A DNA stretch of 45,289 nt from Peribacillus muralis. Its GTDB lineage: Bacteria; Bacillota; Bacilli; Bacillales; DSM-1321. Each line of letters opens with the position of its first letter. Within the stretch, counting starts at the first letter, position 1. The notes under the pieces are model-generated. The model was not told where the DNA came from. It saw only the letters and a list, made by a program, of their open reading frames with translations, and did no database searches. The position numbers were made by a program, and so were the translations under genes. Below are positions 1 through 9,405 of the stretch, piece after piece. Location: NCBI RefSeq assembly GCF_001439925.1, contig NZ_LMBV01000013.1, positions 1-45,289 on the forward strand. Reading direction: 5' to 3'.

Positions 1-67
1 TTTTAATAGTGTGTGCTCACTTAAAATTTAACGTTGGCGCTTTGTTTTGTTCAGTTTTCAAAGAGCA
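1..67 (-). other. rRNA operon leader with boxA (16S gene lies beyond left edge)
   Basis: Read on the minus strand, 54-67 gives TGCTCTTTGAAAAC, very close to the Bacillus rRNA antitermination boxA (TGTTCTTTGAAAAC), followed by TGAACAAAACAAAGCG and AT-rich leader. This block is typical of the region just before Bacillus 16S rRNA genes. No 16S sequence is inside the window, so the identity rests on the leader and the two promoters behind it. Confidence 0.7.
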
Positions 68-98
68 ATCTTTATGTCGCTACTTTAGCAACTTTATT

Positions 99-127
99 AT
101 TATAGCACCATCATCATAACATGTCAA
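99..127 (-). promoter_or_regulatory. rRNA-type promoter P2
   Basis: On the minus strand TTGACA (122-127) and TATAAT (99-104) are separated by exactly 17 bp, a perfect sigma-A consensus. It sits about 30 bp before the boxA-like leader and points out of the left edge. A consensus promoter next to boxA is the usual P2 arrangement of Bacillus rRNA operons. Confidence 0.75.
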
Positions 128-183
128 CAACAAGTTTCATTAAGTTCTTGTTTGCAATTAATGTCTCAAGCGGTGTATTTAAT

Positions 184-212
184 ATACTATCACCTGGCCT
201 AAGACAAGTCAA
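184..212 (-). promoter_or_regulatory. rRNA-type promoter P1 (tandem, upstream)
   Basis: On the minus strand TTGACT (207-212) and TAGTAT (184-189) are 17 bp apart, about 85 bp upstream of the P2 candidate and in the same direction. Tandem P1/P2 promoters are normal for Bacillus rrn operons. The -10 is less perfect than that of P2. Confidence 0.55.
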
Positions 213-299
213 TTTAAAATTTGATTTTTTTCGTTTTTTTTTCAAAAATGCCGTCTTCTTCTATTATAAGGCATCATTCTGAGAAATCGAACCCAATAT

Positions 300-337
300 A
301 AAAAGGAGGGCAGCTCACGAGAGCTGCCCTCCTTTTT
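300..337 (-). terminator. ptsG terminator
   Basis: A 15-bp perfect stem (arms 302-316 and 321-335, loop ACGA) ends in T-runs on both strands. It lies 10 bp after the ptsG stop codon. The symmetry means it could also stop plus-strand transcription. Confidence 0.9.
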
Positions 338-346
338 ATAATATTA

Positions 347-2416
347 TTAATTGATGGAAATAACGTCCGCTTCTTCCCTATCTACATTTCCGTTCTTTTC
401 AATCTTTACACTCTCTCCCTCGGAAAGATTAGTAAAGACGATCGGCGTAATGATAGATGCCGCATTGTTTTTAACATATTCTAAATCAACCTTAAGCAAC
501 GGTTGTCCGCTTGTCACTTTATCACCTTGAGCTACAAGCGCTTCGAAGCCTTTGCCTTCTAGCTTAACTGTATCAATCCCGACATGGATTAAAATCTCAC
601 GTCCAGCTTCCGAGACAATGCCTATTGCATGTTTTGTTGGGAACAGATTAACAATCGTACCGTCTACTGGAGAAACGACCAATCCTTCGAGCGGTAAGAT
701 GGCAAACCCATCACCCATCATTTTTTCGGCAAAGACTGCATCAGGCACTTCCGTAATCGATTTCAATTCCCCTTTAATTGGTGAAACGAAGCGCTCGGAT
801 ACTCCTTCCGTGCGTAAAGGTGCAGGAACGATATCCTCGATTTGATTTTCGACACCCTTTTCAGGAGACGCTTCAACCTTACGAGGTTTTTTCCCATCCA
901 TGATATCTTTCATTTGCCCCTTGATCGTTTCCGAACGAGGTCCGAAAATAGCCTGGATATTGTTGCCCACTTCAAGAACCCCAGCAGCTCCTAGTTTCTT
1001 CAACCTATTTTTATCGACGCTTCCGATATCATTTACAGATACGCGAAGACGGGTGATACAAGCATCTAAATGAGAGATATTTTCTTTACCGCCCATTGCA
1101 TCAAGAATATCTCCAGGGAGGCTTCCTGCTGTACTTGCAGTTCCAGTAGATTCAGCGTCTTCATCTTCTTCTACTTCACGGCCTGGCGTTTTCAAGTTGA
1201 ACTTCCGAATGGCAAATCTGAATCCGAAGTAGTAAATAAGAGCAAAGACTAAACCGACTGGAATGACAATCCACGCATTCGTTTGCGGATTAATCAAACC
1301 GAACAAAACGTAGTCGATTAGACCACCAGAGAAGGTCATCCCGATCTTAACATCAAGTAAATGCATCGTCATGAAAGATAAACCTGCAAACACACAGTGG
1401 ATCCCGAAAAGTACAGGTGCAACGAATAAGAATGCAAACTCAAGTGGTTCTGTAATCCCAGTCAAGAACGACGTAAGCGCGGCAGAAGCCATCAAACCAC
1501 CGACGATTTTCTTTCGTTCCGTTCTAGCCTCGTGGTAAATGGCTAAAGCCGCAGCCGGTAAACCGAACATCATGAATGGATATTTACCAGTCATGAAGGT
1601 ACCTGCCGTTAGATTCTGTACACCATCTTTAATTTGTTCCATGAAAATACGTTGATCACCTTTAACCTCTACTCCAGCTGAATTGACATAGCTGCCAAAT
1701 TCATACCAAAACGGAGAATAGAAGATATGATGCAAGCCAAACGGGATTAAAGCACGTTCCACTACCCCGAATATAAATGCTCCAAGCGTTAAGTTGGCAC
1801 CTAACATATTTTCAGAGAAGGCATTTAGACCAGACTGTATCGTCGGCCAAATCAAAATCATCAACAACCCAAGAACAACTGCACTTACAGCTGTTGCAAT
1901 CGGTACAAACCGTTTACCCGCAAAGAATCCTAAATAAGAAGGAAGTTCAATTTCATAAAATTTATTATACATAAAAGCAGCCATGACACCGACAATAATA
2001 CCTCCGAAGACACCTGTTCCCAACGTTGGGATACCAAGAACATTCGTATACATCGCACCATTGTTCTTAATGTCAACGGCATCAATTCCAAGAACTGTGC
2101 CCATCGTTACATTCATGATCAAAAATCCGATAATTGCAGCAAGTCCGGCAACGCCTTCCCCACCAGCTAAACCAATCGCGACCCCAACGGCAAACAGCAA
2201 GGGAAGATTGCCAAATATAATATTCCCGGCATTCTCCATGACGGATGCGACCATTTCAACTCCGCCACTCGCTAAAAACGGGGCGATATCCAACAAAGTC
2301 TCATTTTGCAATGCATTACCAAACGCAAGCAAGATTCCAGCCGCTGGTAAAATGGCTACAGGAAGCATCAAAGCTTTACCGATCTTTTGCAACACACCAA
2401 ACAACTTCTTAAACAT
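347..2416 (-). CDS. ptsG: PTS glucose transporter, fused EIICBA
   Basis: Imports glucose and phosphorylates it to glucose-6-phosphate during passage through the membrane, using phosphate from HPr. Residues 1-410 are the multi-spanning EIIC channel. Residues 430-510 are EIIB with the phosphorylated cysteine in DACITRL (C453). Residues 540-689 are EIIA with the phospho-histidine in ILIHVGID (H611) and a second conserved histidine at 596. At 689 aa it is close to B. subtilis PtsG (699 aa). The start has a strong site, AGGAGGAAAATAT before ATG. It lies directly downstream of glcT, separated by a RAT/terminator switch, so it should be induced by glucose through GlcT. An N-acetylglucosamine-type EIICBA is possible by domain order alone, but the glcT neighbour argues for glucose. 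Confidence 0.93.
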   Translation of the reverse strand: MFKKLFGVLQKIGKALMLPVAILPAAGILLAFGNALQNETLLDIAPFLASGGVEMVASVMENAGNIIFGNLPLLFAVGVAIGLAGGEGVAGLAAIIGFLIMNVTMGTVLGIDAVDIKNNGAMYTNVLGIPTLGTGVFGGIIVGVMAAFMYNKFYEIELPSYLGFFAGKRFVPIATAVSAVVLGLLMILIWPTIQSGLNAFSENMLGANLTLGAFIFGVVERALIPFGLHHIFYSPFWYEFGSYVNSAGVEVKGDQRIFMEQIKDGVQNLTAGTFMTGKYPFMMFGLPAAALAIYHEARTERKKIVGGLMASAALTSFLTGITEPLEFAFLFVAPVLFGIHCVFAGLSFMTMHLLDVKIGMTFSGGLIDYVLFGLINPQTNAWIVIPVGLVFALIYYFGFRFAIRKFNLKTPGREVEEDEDAESTGTASTAGSLPGDILDAMGGKENISHLDACITRLRVSVNDIGSVDKNRLKKLGAAGVLEVGNNIQAIFGPRSETIKGQMKDIMDGKKPRKVEASPEKGVENQIEDIVPAPLRTEGVSERFVSPIKGELKSITEVPDAVFAEKMMGDGFAILPLEGLVVSPVDGTIVNLFPTKHAIGIVSEAGREILIHVGIDTVKLEGKGFEALVAQGDKVTSGQPLLKVDLEYVKNNAASIITPIVFTNLSEGESVKIEKNGNVDREEADVISIN

Positions 2417-2504
2417 ATATTTTCCTCCTCTTTAATAATTTTCAGACTAATAAAAACGGTTACATATGGTGATTGAATGCATCTTCCCACGCAACAGATT
2501 TATA

Positions 2505-2613
2505 ATACAAAAAAGGCATAAGCAAAGAGAGTATTGAAATGGAATCAGGTATATACTACCCTCTTTCATGACAATCATTCTCCTCACTTATGCCTGATCG
2601 AATCAGTTACACG
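2505..2613 (-). promoter_or_regulatory. GlcT-controlled RAT element and overlapping terminator in ptsG leader
   Basis: On the minus strand the RAT-like segment (2583-2613) contains CTGATTCGATCAGGCATAAG, with a CTGAT/ATCAG hairpin. Its 3' part AGGCATAAG overlaps the 5' arm of an intrinsic terminator: CTTATGCCT (2587-2595 on plus) pairs with AGGCATAAG (2514-2522 on plus), and the hairpin is followed by TTTTTT. An inner AAAGAG/CTCTTT pairing lengthens the stem. RAT and terminator share bases, so only one can form. This is the known way in which the BglG/SacY-family antiterminator GlcT controls ptsG. Confidence 0.85.
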
Positions 2614-2626
2614 TAAGAAATGTTTT

Positions 2627-3469
2627 TTATCTAATTTTCTTTTGTAATCGTTGGATATGCATCGTTAAGTAGACAGCTTCCGCATCACATACCGGCTTGC
2701 CTAAATTCCTTTGCATAATTTTTATTAGCTTCCATGAGATATTGTAGCACAAAGGATATTCTTCTTTCAATAGCAAAGCGATTTTTTCTGGTTCATCTAC
2801 TGTTTCCCCGGACAGGACCCTATCTATCATGAATCTTAAATGACGGACCAAACGGGAATAATCGATGCTGTCCTTATTTATTTGTATGCCGAGCTGCTCT
2901 TCGACCACTTGGATGAGATGATAGATTAACTGCGAATGCTGATTGACTTCCGATAAATCCTTATTGGTTATTGCACTATGAATATGAAGCGTTATGAAAC
3001 CGATTTCCCCTTGCGGCAGGCCGATGCCTGTCTTGTCTTGAATTAAATCGATAACATCGACTGCGATATCATGTTCAAAAGGATAGAGGGTTATCGTTTC
3101 TTTCAAAAATGGGTTTTTTATAGTCATTCCTTGTGAAACACGCTGAAGGGCGAACAATAGATGATCAGTTAATCCGACATGTATATGTTCATTGAGTTTA
3201 CCTGACACTCGATTACTAATAAGATGAATGGATTCTATTATGGCAGCTTGAAGATTCTGGTCGATCTCCGGCAAAAGTTTTTTGTAACTTTCCTGTTCCT
3301 TCATATCTTTTAGAACAAATGTTTTATCAAAAAGTTGTGGACTTAACTCCTCGCCTTTCTTCCGGTTGAAGCCTATGCCCTTTCCAATGGAAACCACTTC
3401 ACCATATGACGGATGCGTGGCAATCACCACGTTATTGTTCAATACCTTTTCGACGATAAAACCGCTCAT
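2627..3469 (-). CDS. glcT: BglG-family transcription antiterminator of ptsG
   Basis: RNA-binding antiterminator that stabilises the RAT hairpin in the ptsG leader when glucose is available. Residues 1-60 form the co-antiterminator RNA-binding domain (MSGFIVEKVLNNNVV start). Two PTS regulation domains follow, PRD1 at about 65-170 and PRD2 at about 171-280. The conserved PRD histidines are visible: H103 (TDHL) and H162 (LHIH) in PRD1, H210 (VRHLRF) and H271 (MHIQRL) in PRD2. Their phosphorylation by EII-glucose and HPr sets activity in this family. The length of 280 aa is normal. GAGGGAG lies just before the ATG. Its target is visible immediately downstream. Confidence 0.92.
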   Translation of the reverse strand: MSGFIVEKVLNNNVVIATHPSYGEVVSIGKGIGFNRKKGEELSPQLFDKTFVLKDMKEQESYKKLLPEIDQNLQAAIIESIHLISNRVSGKLNEHIHVGLTDHLLFALQRVSQGMTIKNPFLKETITLYPFEHDIAVDVIDLIQDKTGIGLPQGEIGFITLHIHSAITNKDLSEVNQHSQLIYHLIQVVEEQLGIQINKDSIDYSRLVRHLRFMIDRVLSGETVDEPEKIALLLKEEYPLCYNISWKLIKIMQRNLGKPVCDAEAVYLTMHIQRLQKKIR

Positions 3470-3575
3470 TTTTCTCCCTCATTTTTTCACAAAGTCATCC
3501 TTATGCCCTCAGGATAAAGTACTTAGTATTTTGTCCCTTTACTATACACGATATATCCTTTCTCTTACAACAGAA

Positions 3576-3604
3576 AGAAGAGCCCCTAAAACAGGGCTCT
3601 TCTT
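3576..3604 (-). terminator. pbuG terminator
   Basis: An 11-bp perfect stem (arms 3576-3586 and 3594-3604, AAGAAGAGCCC and its complement) lies 15 bp after the pbuG stop codon. The T-run is weak on the minus strand (TTCTTTCTGTTG follows). It separates pbuG from the glcT promoter region. Confidence 0.75.
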
Positions 3605-3618
3605 AACAATGCTTATCA

Positions 3619-4950
3619 TTACTTCAAGAAAATAAAATATAGAAGGAAGACGACTCCAAGGCCCCACATGATTGGATGAACCTCTTTAGCTCTTCCCTTC
3701 ATCGACATCGTGATCGGATAGAAGATGAATCCACAAGCGATCCCCGTGGCAATGGAATAAGTCATAGGCATCATGATAACCGTAAAGAAGGCTGGTACGG
3801 CAACTTCGAATTTGTGCCAATCAATATTCTTAAGCGAAGATGCCATAAGCACTCCGACTATGACCAATGCTGGAGCTGTAACAGCCGATGTTACGACTGA
3901 AAGAAGCGGGAAGAAGAAAAGGGATAGGATGAACAGCAGCCCTGTCACCACAGCCGCAAATCCGCTTCGAGCTCCGGCTGCCACACCTGATGTTGACTCA
4001 ACATAAGATGTAGTTGTTGATGTACCAAGAATTGCACCTGAAACGATGGATAATGAATCTGCTAGCAATCCTTTTCCCACCCTAGGAAGAACATTATCTT
4101 TCATCAAGCCTGCTTGTTGCGCTACAGCCACTAACGTACCCGCAGTGTCGAAGAAAGCAACGAACAAGAAGGTCAATATTACGATTAACATTTGTCCAGT
4201 GAAGAGATCACCCGGGTTTCCGAAGGCATCGAATGCAACTCCGAATGTAGGGGCTAAACTCGGGACAGGTCCGACAATTTTCTCAGGCACAGGTACTTGG
4301 CCAAAGATCATTCCCGCGATGGCCGTAATGACCATTCCTATGAACACGCCACTTTTGACGCCCTTTGTCATCAAAATCACGGTAACGACAATTCCGAAGA
4401 CTGCCAATAAAGTATTTCCTGACGTTAAATCACCTAAACCTACAAGCACACTGTCATCATTCGTAATGATACCTGAGTTTTGGAACCCTACGAACGTAAT
4501 GAATAAACCGATACCCGCTCCAACTGCATATTTCAGCTCAACCGGTATTGCATTGATAATTTTCTCACGTATTCCTGATAAGGAGAGTAAAACGAAAATG
4601 ATCCCTGATATCAAAACACCAGTTAAAGCCGTCTGCCAAGGAATTCGAAAACCAAGCACAACGGTAAAAGCAAAGAAAGCATTCAAACCCATCCCTGGCG
4701 CAAGCGAAATAGGATACCTGGCGATGAGTCCCATCAATATTGAACCAATTGCTGCAGCTAGAGCTGTAGCAGCAAAAACTGCACCGTAGTCCATTCTCAA
4801 TTCATCGGGTACGTCCTCTATGCTCTGTAAAGTTAGAATAACAGGATTAACAACCAAGATATATGCCATAGCAAGAAACGTCGTTAGACCGCCAAGTATC
4901 TCACGGCGATAATTCGTTCCCAATTCATTAAAACGAAAATAATTCTTCAT
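3619..4950 (-). CDS. pbuG: Guanine/hypoxanthine permease, NCS2/AzgA-like
   Basis: Membrane symporter that takes up hypoxanthine and guanine for purine salvage. The 443-aa protein is almost entirely hydrophobic, with about 12-14 spans and AzgA-subfamily landmarks: NYRREILGGLTTFLAMAYI near the N-terminus and FFDTAGTLVAVAQQAGL in the middle. GGGGAGACTCATA precedes the ATG. A guanine-class riboswitch and its own promoter lie upstream, which fixes purine transport as the role. The guaA-pbuG neighbourhood matches B. subtilis. Confidence 0.92.
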   Translation of the reverse strand: MKNYFRFNELGTNYRREILGGLTTFLAMAYILVVNPVILTLQSIEDVPDELRMDYGAVFAATALAAAIGSILMGLIARYPISLAPGMGLNAFFAFTVVLGFRIPWQTALTGVLISGIIFVLLSLSGIREKIINAIPVELKYAVGAGIGLFITFVGFQNSGIITNDDSVLVGLGDLTSGNTLLAVFGIVVTVILMTKGVKSGVFIGMVITAIAGMIFGQVPVPEKIVGPVPSLAPTFGVAFDAFGNPGDLFTGQMLIVILTFLFVAFFDTAGTLVAVAQQAGLMKDNVLPRVGKGLLADSLSIVSGAILGTSTTTSYVESTSGVAAGARSGFAAVVTGLLFILSLFFFPLLSVVTSAVTAPALVIVGVLMASSLKNIDWHKFEVAVPAFFTVIMMPMTYSIATGIACGFIFYPITMSMKGRAKEVHPIMWGLGVVFLLYFIFLK

Positions 4951-4987
4951 TATGAGTCTCCCCTATCATAAAATCGTAAACCGAAAG

Positions 4988-5135
4988 ACAAAAAGCCCGA
5001 TTCGCTTCCGAACGGGACTTGACTACTGTTATGTAAAGGATTAGCCTTTTGGCCAATTTATTCACATCGTAGTCAAGCCGTTAACGGCAGCTTGGTAGAA
5101 ACTTTTGGGCCATATCCCCAATATTATACGACAAT
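4988..5135 (-). promoter_or_regulatory. Guanine-class purine riboswitch with terminator (pbuG)
   Basis: The aptamer is at about 5063-5135 on the minus strand. It shows P2 (TTGGG/CCCAA), the invariant GATATGG and AGTTTCTACC segments and P3 (AAGC/GCTT). TTGACTAC carries the cytosine (position 74 by xpt numbering) that pairs with guanine or hypoxanthine; adenine switches have U there. The expression platform is complete. CTTGACTAC (plus 5069-5077) can pair with GTAGTCAAG (plus 5018-5026) as antiterminator. The competing terminator CCCGTTCG...CGAATCGGG ends in TTTTT (4988-5017). Ligand binding should stop transcription. Confidence 0.93.
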
Positions 5136-5160
5136 TATGTTTTTTTATTAATATAGGTAT

Positions 5161-5189
5161 AGTGTACCAGTCACCAAAATAATCGTCAA
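5161..5189 (-). promoter_or_regulatory. Likely pbuG promoter
   Basis: On the minus strand TTGACG (5184-5189) and TACACT (5161-5166) are 17 bp apart and lie about 25 bp before the aptamer, the right place to start the riboswitch transcript. The -10 is imperfect. Confidence 0.5.
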
Positions 5190-5321
5190 TACATCTTACG
5201 AATATTTTTTATGTAATTTCAGGAAATGTTCGCGTTTCAGCTTAAATTCCTTACTAATTATGGGTATACGTTCACCAACATACGCAAAACCAAACCACAT
5301 CACTTACTGTTTCGTTATTTC

Positions 5322-5358
5322 AAAAAAAAAAATCAGTGAAGGTCACCCTTCACTGATT
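5322..5358 (-). terminator. guaA terminator
   Basis: A 12-bp perfect stem AATCAGTGAAGG/CCTTCACTGATT (arms 5331-5342 and 5347-5358), followed on the minus strand by a long T-run, lies 11 bp after the guaA stop. Confidence 0.92.
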
Positions 5359-5369
5359 ACTTGCTTCTT

Positions 5370-6926
5370 CTATTCCCACTCGATCGTTGCAGGTGGCTTG
5401 GACGTAATGTCATACACGACGCGATTTACATGATTAACTTCATTAACGATTCTTGTTGAGATGATTTCAAGTACATCCCACGGAATACGTGCCCAATCCG
5501 AAGTCATTCCGTCAATGGATGTAACCGCACGAATGCCGATCGTGTAATCGTACGTACGGGCATCGCCCATGACCCCAACACTGCGGATGTTAGGTAGTAC
5601 CGTGAAATACTGCCAGATTTCACGTTCCAAGCCATTCTTTTTAATTTCTTCACGGAGGATATGGTCAGATTCACGAACGATTTCAAGTTTTTCATCGGAG
5701 ATTTCACCCAATACACGAATACCTAAACCTGGACCTGGGAATGGTTGGCGCCAAACGATTTCATCTGGAATGCCCATTTCACTACCAAGTGCACGCACTT
5801 CATCCTTGAATAGCGTATTCAAAGGTTCGATCAATTTAAATTGCATATCTTCCGGCAGACCGCCGACATTATGATGCGATTTGATGGTTTGTGCAGTGGC
5901 CGTACCACTTTCAATGATATCTGTGTAAAGCGTTCCTTGTGCTAGGAAATCGATACCTTCAAGCTTCGTAGCTTCGTCATCGAATACGTAGATGAATTCG
6001 TTACCGATAATTTTCCGTTTTTGCTCCGGATCGGATACGCCTGCTAGTTTCGATAGGAAACGCTCGGATGCATCTACCTTGATTACGTTCATATTAAAGC
6101 CTTCACTGAATGTTTTCATTACTCCTTCAGCTTCACCTTTACGAAGTAATCCATGATCAACGAAAATACAGGTTAACTGATCGCCAATCGCTTTATGAAT
6201 CAATACAGCTACAACGGAAGAATCGACCCCGCCGCTTAGTGCACATAACACCTTTTTATCTCCGACCGTTTGACGGATTTTCTCCATCTCGATTTCAATG
6301 AAGTTCTCCATGGACCAGTCGCCTTTGCAACCGCAAACGCCGAATACGAAATTTTTCAAAATGTCATTTCCGTAAACCGAATGGCGGACCTCCGGATGGA
6401 ATTGCACGGCATACAATTTACGTGACTCGTCACTCATTGCCGAAATCGGGCATGATGGGTTCGTCCCATCAACGGTAAAGCCTTCAGGTGCCTCCACCAC
6501 TAAATCGCCATGGCTCATCCAGACGATTTGCTCTTGCGGCAGGTCACTGAATAGCTTAGATTCATTTTGAATGGCAAGAGTGGCTTTTCCGTATTCACGG
6601 TTTTTCGCTGGTTCCACTTTTCCGCCAAAATGTTTTGTCATAAGCTGCATGCCATAACAAATGCCGAAAATCGGCAGACCCATTTCAAAAATGCGCTCAT
6701 CGCAGCCAAATGCCGCAGCATCATACACACTGTTAGGGCCTCCTGAGAAAATAATTCCGGTAGGATTCATTTTCTCGATTTCTTCTACCGTGATTGTATG
6801 AGGATGAAGCTCACTGTACACACCGAATTCACGGATACGACGAGTGATCAATTGATTATATTGGCTTCCGAAATCTAGTACTACGATCATTTCCTGGTTC
6901 TTTTGCAATTCTGTTTTCCCCGGCAC
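5370..6926 (-). CDS. guaA: GMP synthase (glutamine-hydrolysing)
   Basis: Converts XMP to GMP with ATP and glutamine. The N-terminal class I glutamine amidotransferase has the nucleophile in FGICYG and the His/Glu pair in QFHPEVRH. The ATP pyrophosphatase domain has the PP-loop LSGGVDSSV. The C-terminal dimerisation domain ends KPPATIEWE, as is typical. Start choice: the reading frame opens at a GTG at 6935, but AGAGGTGA overlaps that codon. The same site is spaced five bases before a second GTG at 6926, giving 518 aa, near the 513 of B. subtilis. A TTG further in is also possible. A guanine riboswitch lies upstream and pbuG is the next gene downstream. Confidence 0.95.
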   Translation of the reverse strand: MPGKTELQKNQEMIVVLDFGSQYNQLITRRIREFGVYSELHPHTITVEEIEKMNPTGIIFSGGPNSVYDAAAFGCDERIFEMGLPIFGICYGMQLMTKHFGGKVEPAKNREYGKATLAIQNESKLFSDLPQEQIVWMSHGDLVVEAPEGFTVDGTNPSCPISAMSDESRKLYAVQFHPEVRHSVYGNDILKNFVFGVCGCKGDWSMENFIEIEMEKIRQTVGDKKVLCALSGGVDSSVVAVLIHKAIGDQLTCIFVDHGLLRKGEAEGVMKTFSEGFNMNVIKVDASERFLSKLAGVSDPEQKRKIIGNEFIYVFDDEATKLEGIDFLAQGTLYTDIIESGTATAQTIKSHHNVGGLPEDMQFKLIEPLNTLFKDEVRALGSEMGIPDEIVWRQPFPGPGLGIRVLGEISDEKLEIVRESDHILREEIKKNGLEREIWQYFTVLPNIRSVGVMGDARTYDYTIGIRAVTSIDGMTSDWARIPWDVLEIISTRIVNEVNHVNRVVYDITSKPPATIEWE

Positions 6927-7035
6927 AAACGTCACCTCTATTAATGTAATTCACCCGTAAAATCGAGTGATACTTTCGTATAAAAAATATTATCATAAAA
7001 AAAGAAAAACTAAAAATCCACCCTCAAAAATACAC

Positions 7036-7153
7036 AAAAAGTACAGACGAAGGCAGATTTTCAGCTTTCCTGTTAAAATCCGCCTTCATAGTCAAATCAT
7101 TTACGGTGATTCGGTAGAAACTTTCGATCCATATTATCGAGGATATATGAAGG
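7036..7153 (-). promoter_or_regulatory. Guanine-class purine riboswitch (guaA) with unusual expression platform
   Basis: The aptamer is at 7083-7153 on the minus strand. It has an 8-bp perfect P1 (CCTTCATA/TATGAAGG), P2 TCGAT/ATCGA, the AATATGG and AGTTTCTACC cores, and P3 GAATC/GATTT. GACTATG carries the guanine-type cytosine. A 13-bp hairpin follows (GAAGGCGGATTTT with AAAATCTGCCTTC, plus arms 7075-7087 and 7049-7061). Its 5' arm reuses part of the P1 3' strand, and a T5 run starts about eight bases after the stem. The layout differs from the pbuG switch. Confidence 0.88.
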
Positions 7154-7180
7154 ATATATTAGTTTAAGTTAGTTTTTGTT

Positions 7181-7210
7181 ATTGTATCAATATAATAAAA
7201 ACCTGGTCAA
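7181..7210 (-). promoter_or_regulatory. Likely guaA promoter
   Basis: On the minus strand TTGACC (7205-7210) and TACAAT (7181-7186) are 18 bp apart, about 28 bp before the aptamer. The -35 overlaps the stop codon of the upstream transglutaminase gene. Confidence 0.5.
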
Positions 7211-9405
7211 GAGCTAGTTTTTTTCATCAAGCCTTCCCAGACCCTTTGAAAGTGCTCCCATTCGCCATCTTCAACGTCTCCACGATATATCATTAATTCG
7301 TATATAACCGTCAATTCGCTCATCTCATTAGTACCGTATACTGCATCGACATAAGCTGCGTACTCCCTTAAAGTTTGCCCATTTGGCCGATTTAACCGAG
7401 CCCGTTTTAATTGTTTTAATAATACGAGATAGGCAGACGTGAAATGAAGGCCGGATTTACGCCTAAACATAAAGATGTGAAAATGGGGCAACCATTTCCT
7501 TCTGGAGAAATAGCTGATCGACGTGACAATCAAGACACTCATAAGGGTGATGGCTATCCATTTCCACTGCCCTGCCAGCCTTTGTTCTCCAGCTTCCCCG
7601 ATCGAGCTGGCTTCCTGGTCAGGTGTATCCCGGCGTTCCCTGGCCTCTTTTTTTATTTGTTCTGCATTAGCGGGAGCTTCCTCACTCTTTTTAATTTCTT
7701 CCTGTTTCAATTCCGAGTCATAAAATTCGACTTCCCCATTGAATCCCTTTGTTGGTTCGAACGGCACCCAGCCTATCCCCGAGAAATAAACCTCGACCCA
7801 GGAATGTGCATTATTATTGGTGACCTTATAAACGGATTCACCTTGAAAAATCGTTTTCTCCCCTTCGGTGTACCCTTTTACCCATCTGGCAGGTATATTC
7901 GCGGCACGAAGTAAAACGACCATTGATGTTGAATAATTATCGCAATACCCTATCTTTGTCTCGAATAAAAATTGATCGACATAATCCTGACTCGTATCTG
8001 GATAGGGAATATCATCTTTGGAATAAATGAATTCAGGACGATCAAAATAATTCTCAATGACCTTTGCCTTATCGTACCAATTCGTTTCATCTCTCGTAAG
8101 CTGAGATGCCAATTCATAGACCCGGTTAGACAAACCCTCTGGAAGCTGTGTATTGTTTTCCATTAACAGATCCATCGACACATCGGCTTCCGTGACCTTC
8201 CTTAGCTCAGCTATATCAAAACTCGGCATGTCATAGGTCAACTCATAATCTTCCATTAACTGAGGTTCGCCATTTTGATATTCGGTAATGATTTTGTCCA
8301 TACCTAGATAATATATAAAATCCATTTTCGTGTCGGTATTGCCTTCAATCTTTTTTAAATACCCGGATTGAGGATGCAGGATATGTGGATACATTTCTTT
8401 CATGGACACTTTCGCTGTCATTTCCTTCGTTTTCACCACTTCAGGAACTTGGAAAATATCTAATTCACCCAAATCCTGGCCGATAGAAAAAGAGGCAACC
8501 TCTGGCTCCTCAATGGAAACCCACCCCTTTCCTGTATACACATCTTTGTTTTCCACTTTCCAGTAATGCCCCTCAGGTGCAGTGTTTAAAAAAACGACAG
8601 TGTTATCCGGCTCTATCGAACCACCGAGATTCGAATCATCTTCATCGTATCCGACGCTTTTGTCCCTTGAACCATCATCTTCTTGCATCGCCCTAACTGA
8701 ATAAGATGTGATATAAGGAACTGGGTCTGGCCACTGAGGAGAGAGCTTTGGGCCCATGAAGCCAACGAGAGTACTTACCACTATCATTCCAAACAGCACC
8801 AAGCCAAACTTTTTGATGGATGCCGCCGACCATGCAATTTGCTCCTGTATCATCAGACGCAGCAGGGACAGCAGCCCGAGCATCAAAAATCCAATCATGA
8901 TGATCCTTATCATTGCCATGTTCCCCGCGTAGGGAGTGAATGTATCAAGGACTGATACAAAAATCACCGTTAAAATGAAAAAGAACAAAATGCTTTGCCT
9001 CACCATCACCCAGTAATGAATCAAATACGTTACTAGCCAAAGAAGCACAAAAAATAGCAACGTTCGAAACGGGTTTGTGATCAACTCCCAATTCCCATCG
9101 TATATAACCCAAAAATTAGCCGTGAAATCCATTAGAAAACCTTTCATCCATGACAATGCATTATCTGAATAAAGGAGCTGTAAGGACAACATGATATAAG
9201 CGGTGATGAGGATTAAACGGATTGACCAATGAATCAGGAAATAATGCAGCAGCAATGAAAAAATTAAAAATAAGACAAAAATATAAATATTACCTGTATC
9301 CGTAAGTTTATCGACAGGCCTTAGCCACTCAGTAAGCAAAATCAGTCCAAAAACATACAGGATGATATGCATGAACCTTTGCAGCCTTTCGGAAGTGGCA
9401 GTCAT
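7207..9405 (-). CDS. yebA: Membrane transglutaminase-like protein (YebA/TgpA type)
   Basis: Integral membrane protein with an extracellular transglutaminase-like (papain-fold) domain. Residues 1-215 hold about six membrane spans. The DUF3488-like linker is followed by the core, with Cys488 (KIGYCDNYS) and His534 (NNAHSWVEVY); the third position is Glu550 (PFEPTKGF) where many relatives have Asp. One more span lies near 615-633, then a cytosolic DUF4129-like tail. The length of 732 aa is normal. It overlaps the DUF58 gene by four bases (ATGA), and the MoxR-DUF58-transglutaminase trio is widely conserved. Its exact substrate is unknown to me; cell-envelope protein processing is the usual guess for the family. 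Confidence 0.85.
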   Translation of the reverse strand: MTATSERLQRFMHIILYVFGLILLTEWLRPVDKLTDTGNIYIFVLFLIFSLLLHYFLIHWSIRLILITAYIMLSLQLLYSDNALSWMKGFLMDFTANFWVIYDGNWELITNPFRTLLFFVLLWLVTYLIHYWVMVRQSILFFFILTVIFVSVLDTFTPYAGNMAMIRIIMIGFLMLGLLSLLRLMIQEQIAWSAASIKKFGLVLFGMIVVSTLVGFMGPKLSPQWPDPVPYITSYSVRAMQEDDGSRDKSVGYDEDDSNLGGSIEPDNTVVFLNTAPEGHYWKVENKDVYTGKGWVSIEEPEVASFSIGQDLGELDIFQVPEVVKTKEMTAKVSMKEMYPHILHPQSGYLKKIEGNTDTKMDFIYYLGMDKIITEYQNGEPQLMEDYELTYDMPSFDIAELRKVTEADVSMDLLMENNTQLPEGLSNRVYELASQLTRDETNWYDKAKVIENYFDRPEFIYSKDDIPYPDTSQDYVDQFLFETKIGYCDNYSTSMVVLLRAANIPARWVKGYTEGEKTIFQGESVYKVTNNNAHSWVEVYFSGIGWVPFEPTKGFNGEVEFYDSELKQEEIKKSEEAPANAEQIKKEARERRDTPDQEASSIGEAGEQRLAGQWKWIAITLMSVLIVTSISYFSRRKWLPHFHIFMFRRKSGLHFTSAYLVLLKQLKRARLNRPNGQTLREYAAYVDAVYGTNEMSELTVIYELMIYRGDVEDGEWEHFQRVWEGLMKKTSS

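Noticed and set aside
1983..2435. 150-codon plus-strand frame opposite the ptsG start
   Set aside because: Antisense shadow of the EIIC domain; composition is the mirror of hydrophobic codons.
4046..4789. 247-codon plus-strand open frame opposite pbuG
   Set aside because: It lies wholly inside a certain gene on the other strand, has a proline/threonine-rich shadow composition and no ribosome site.
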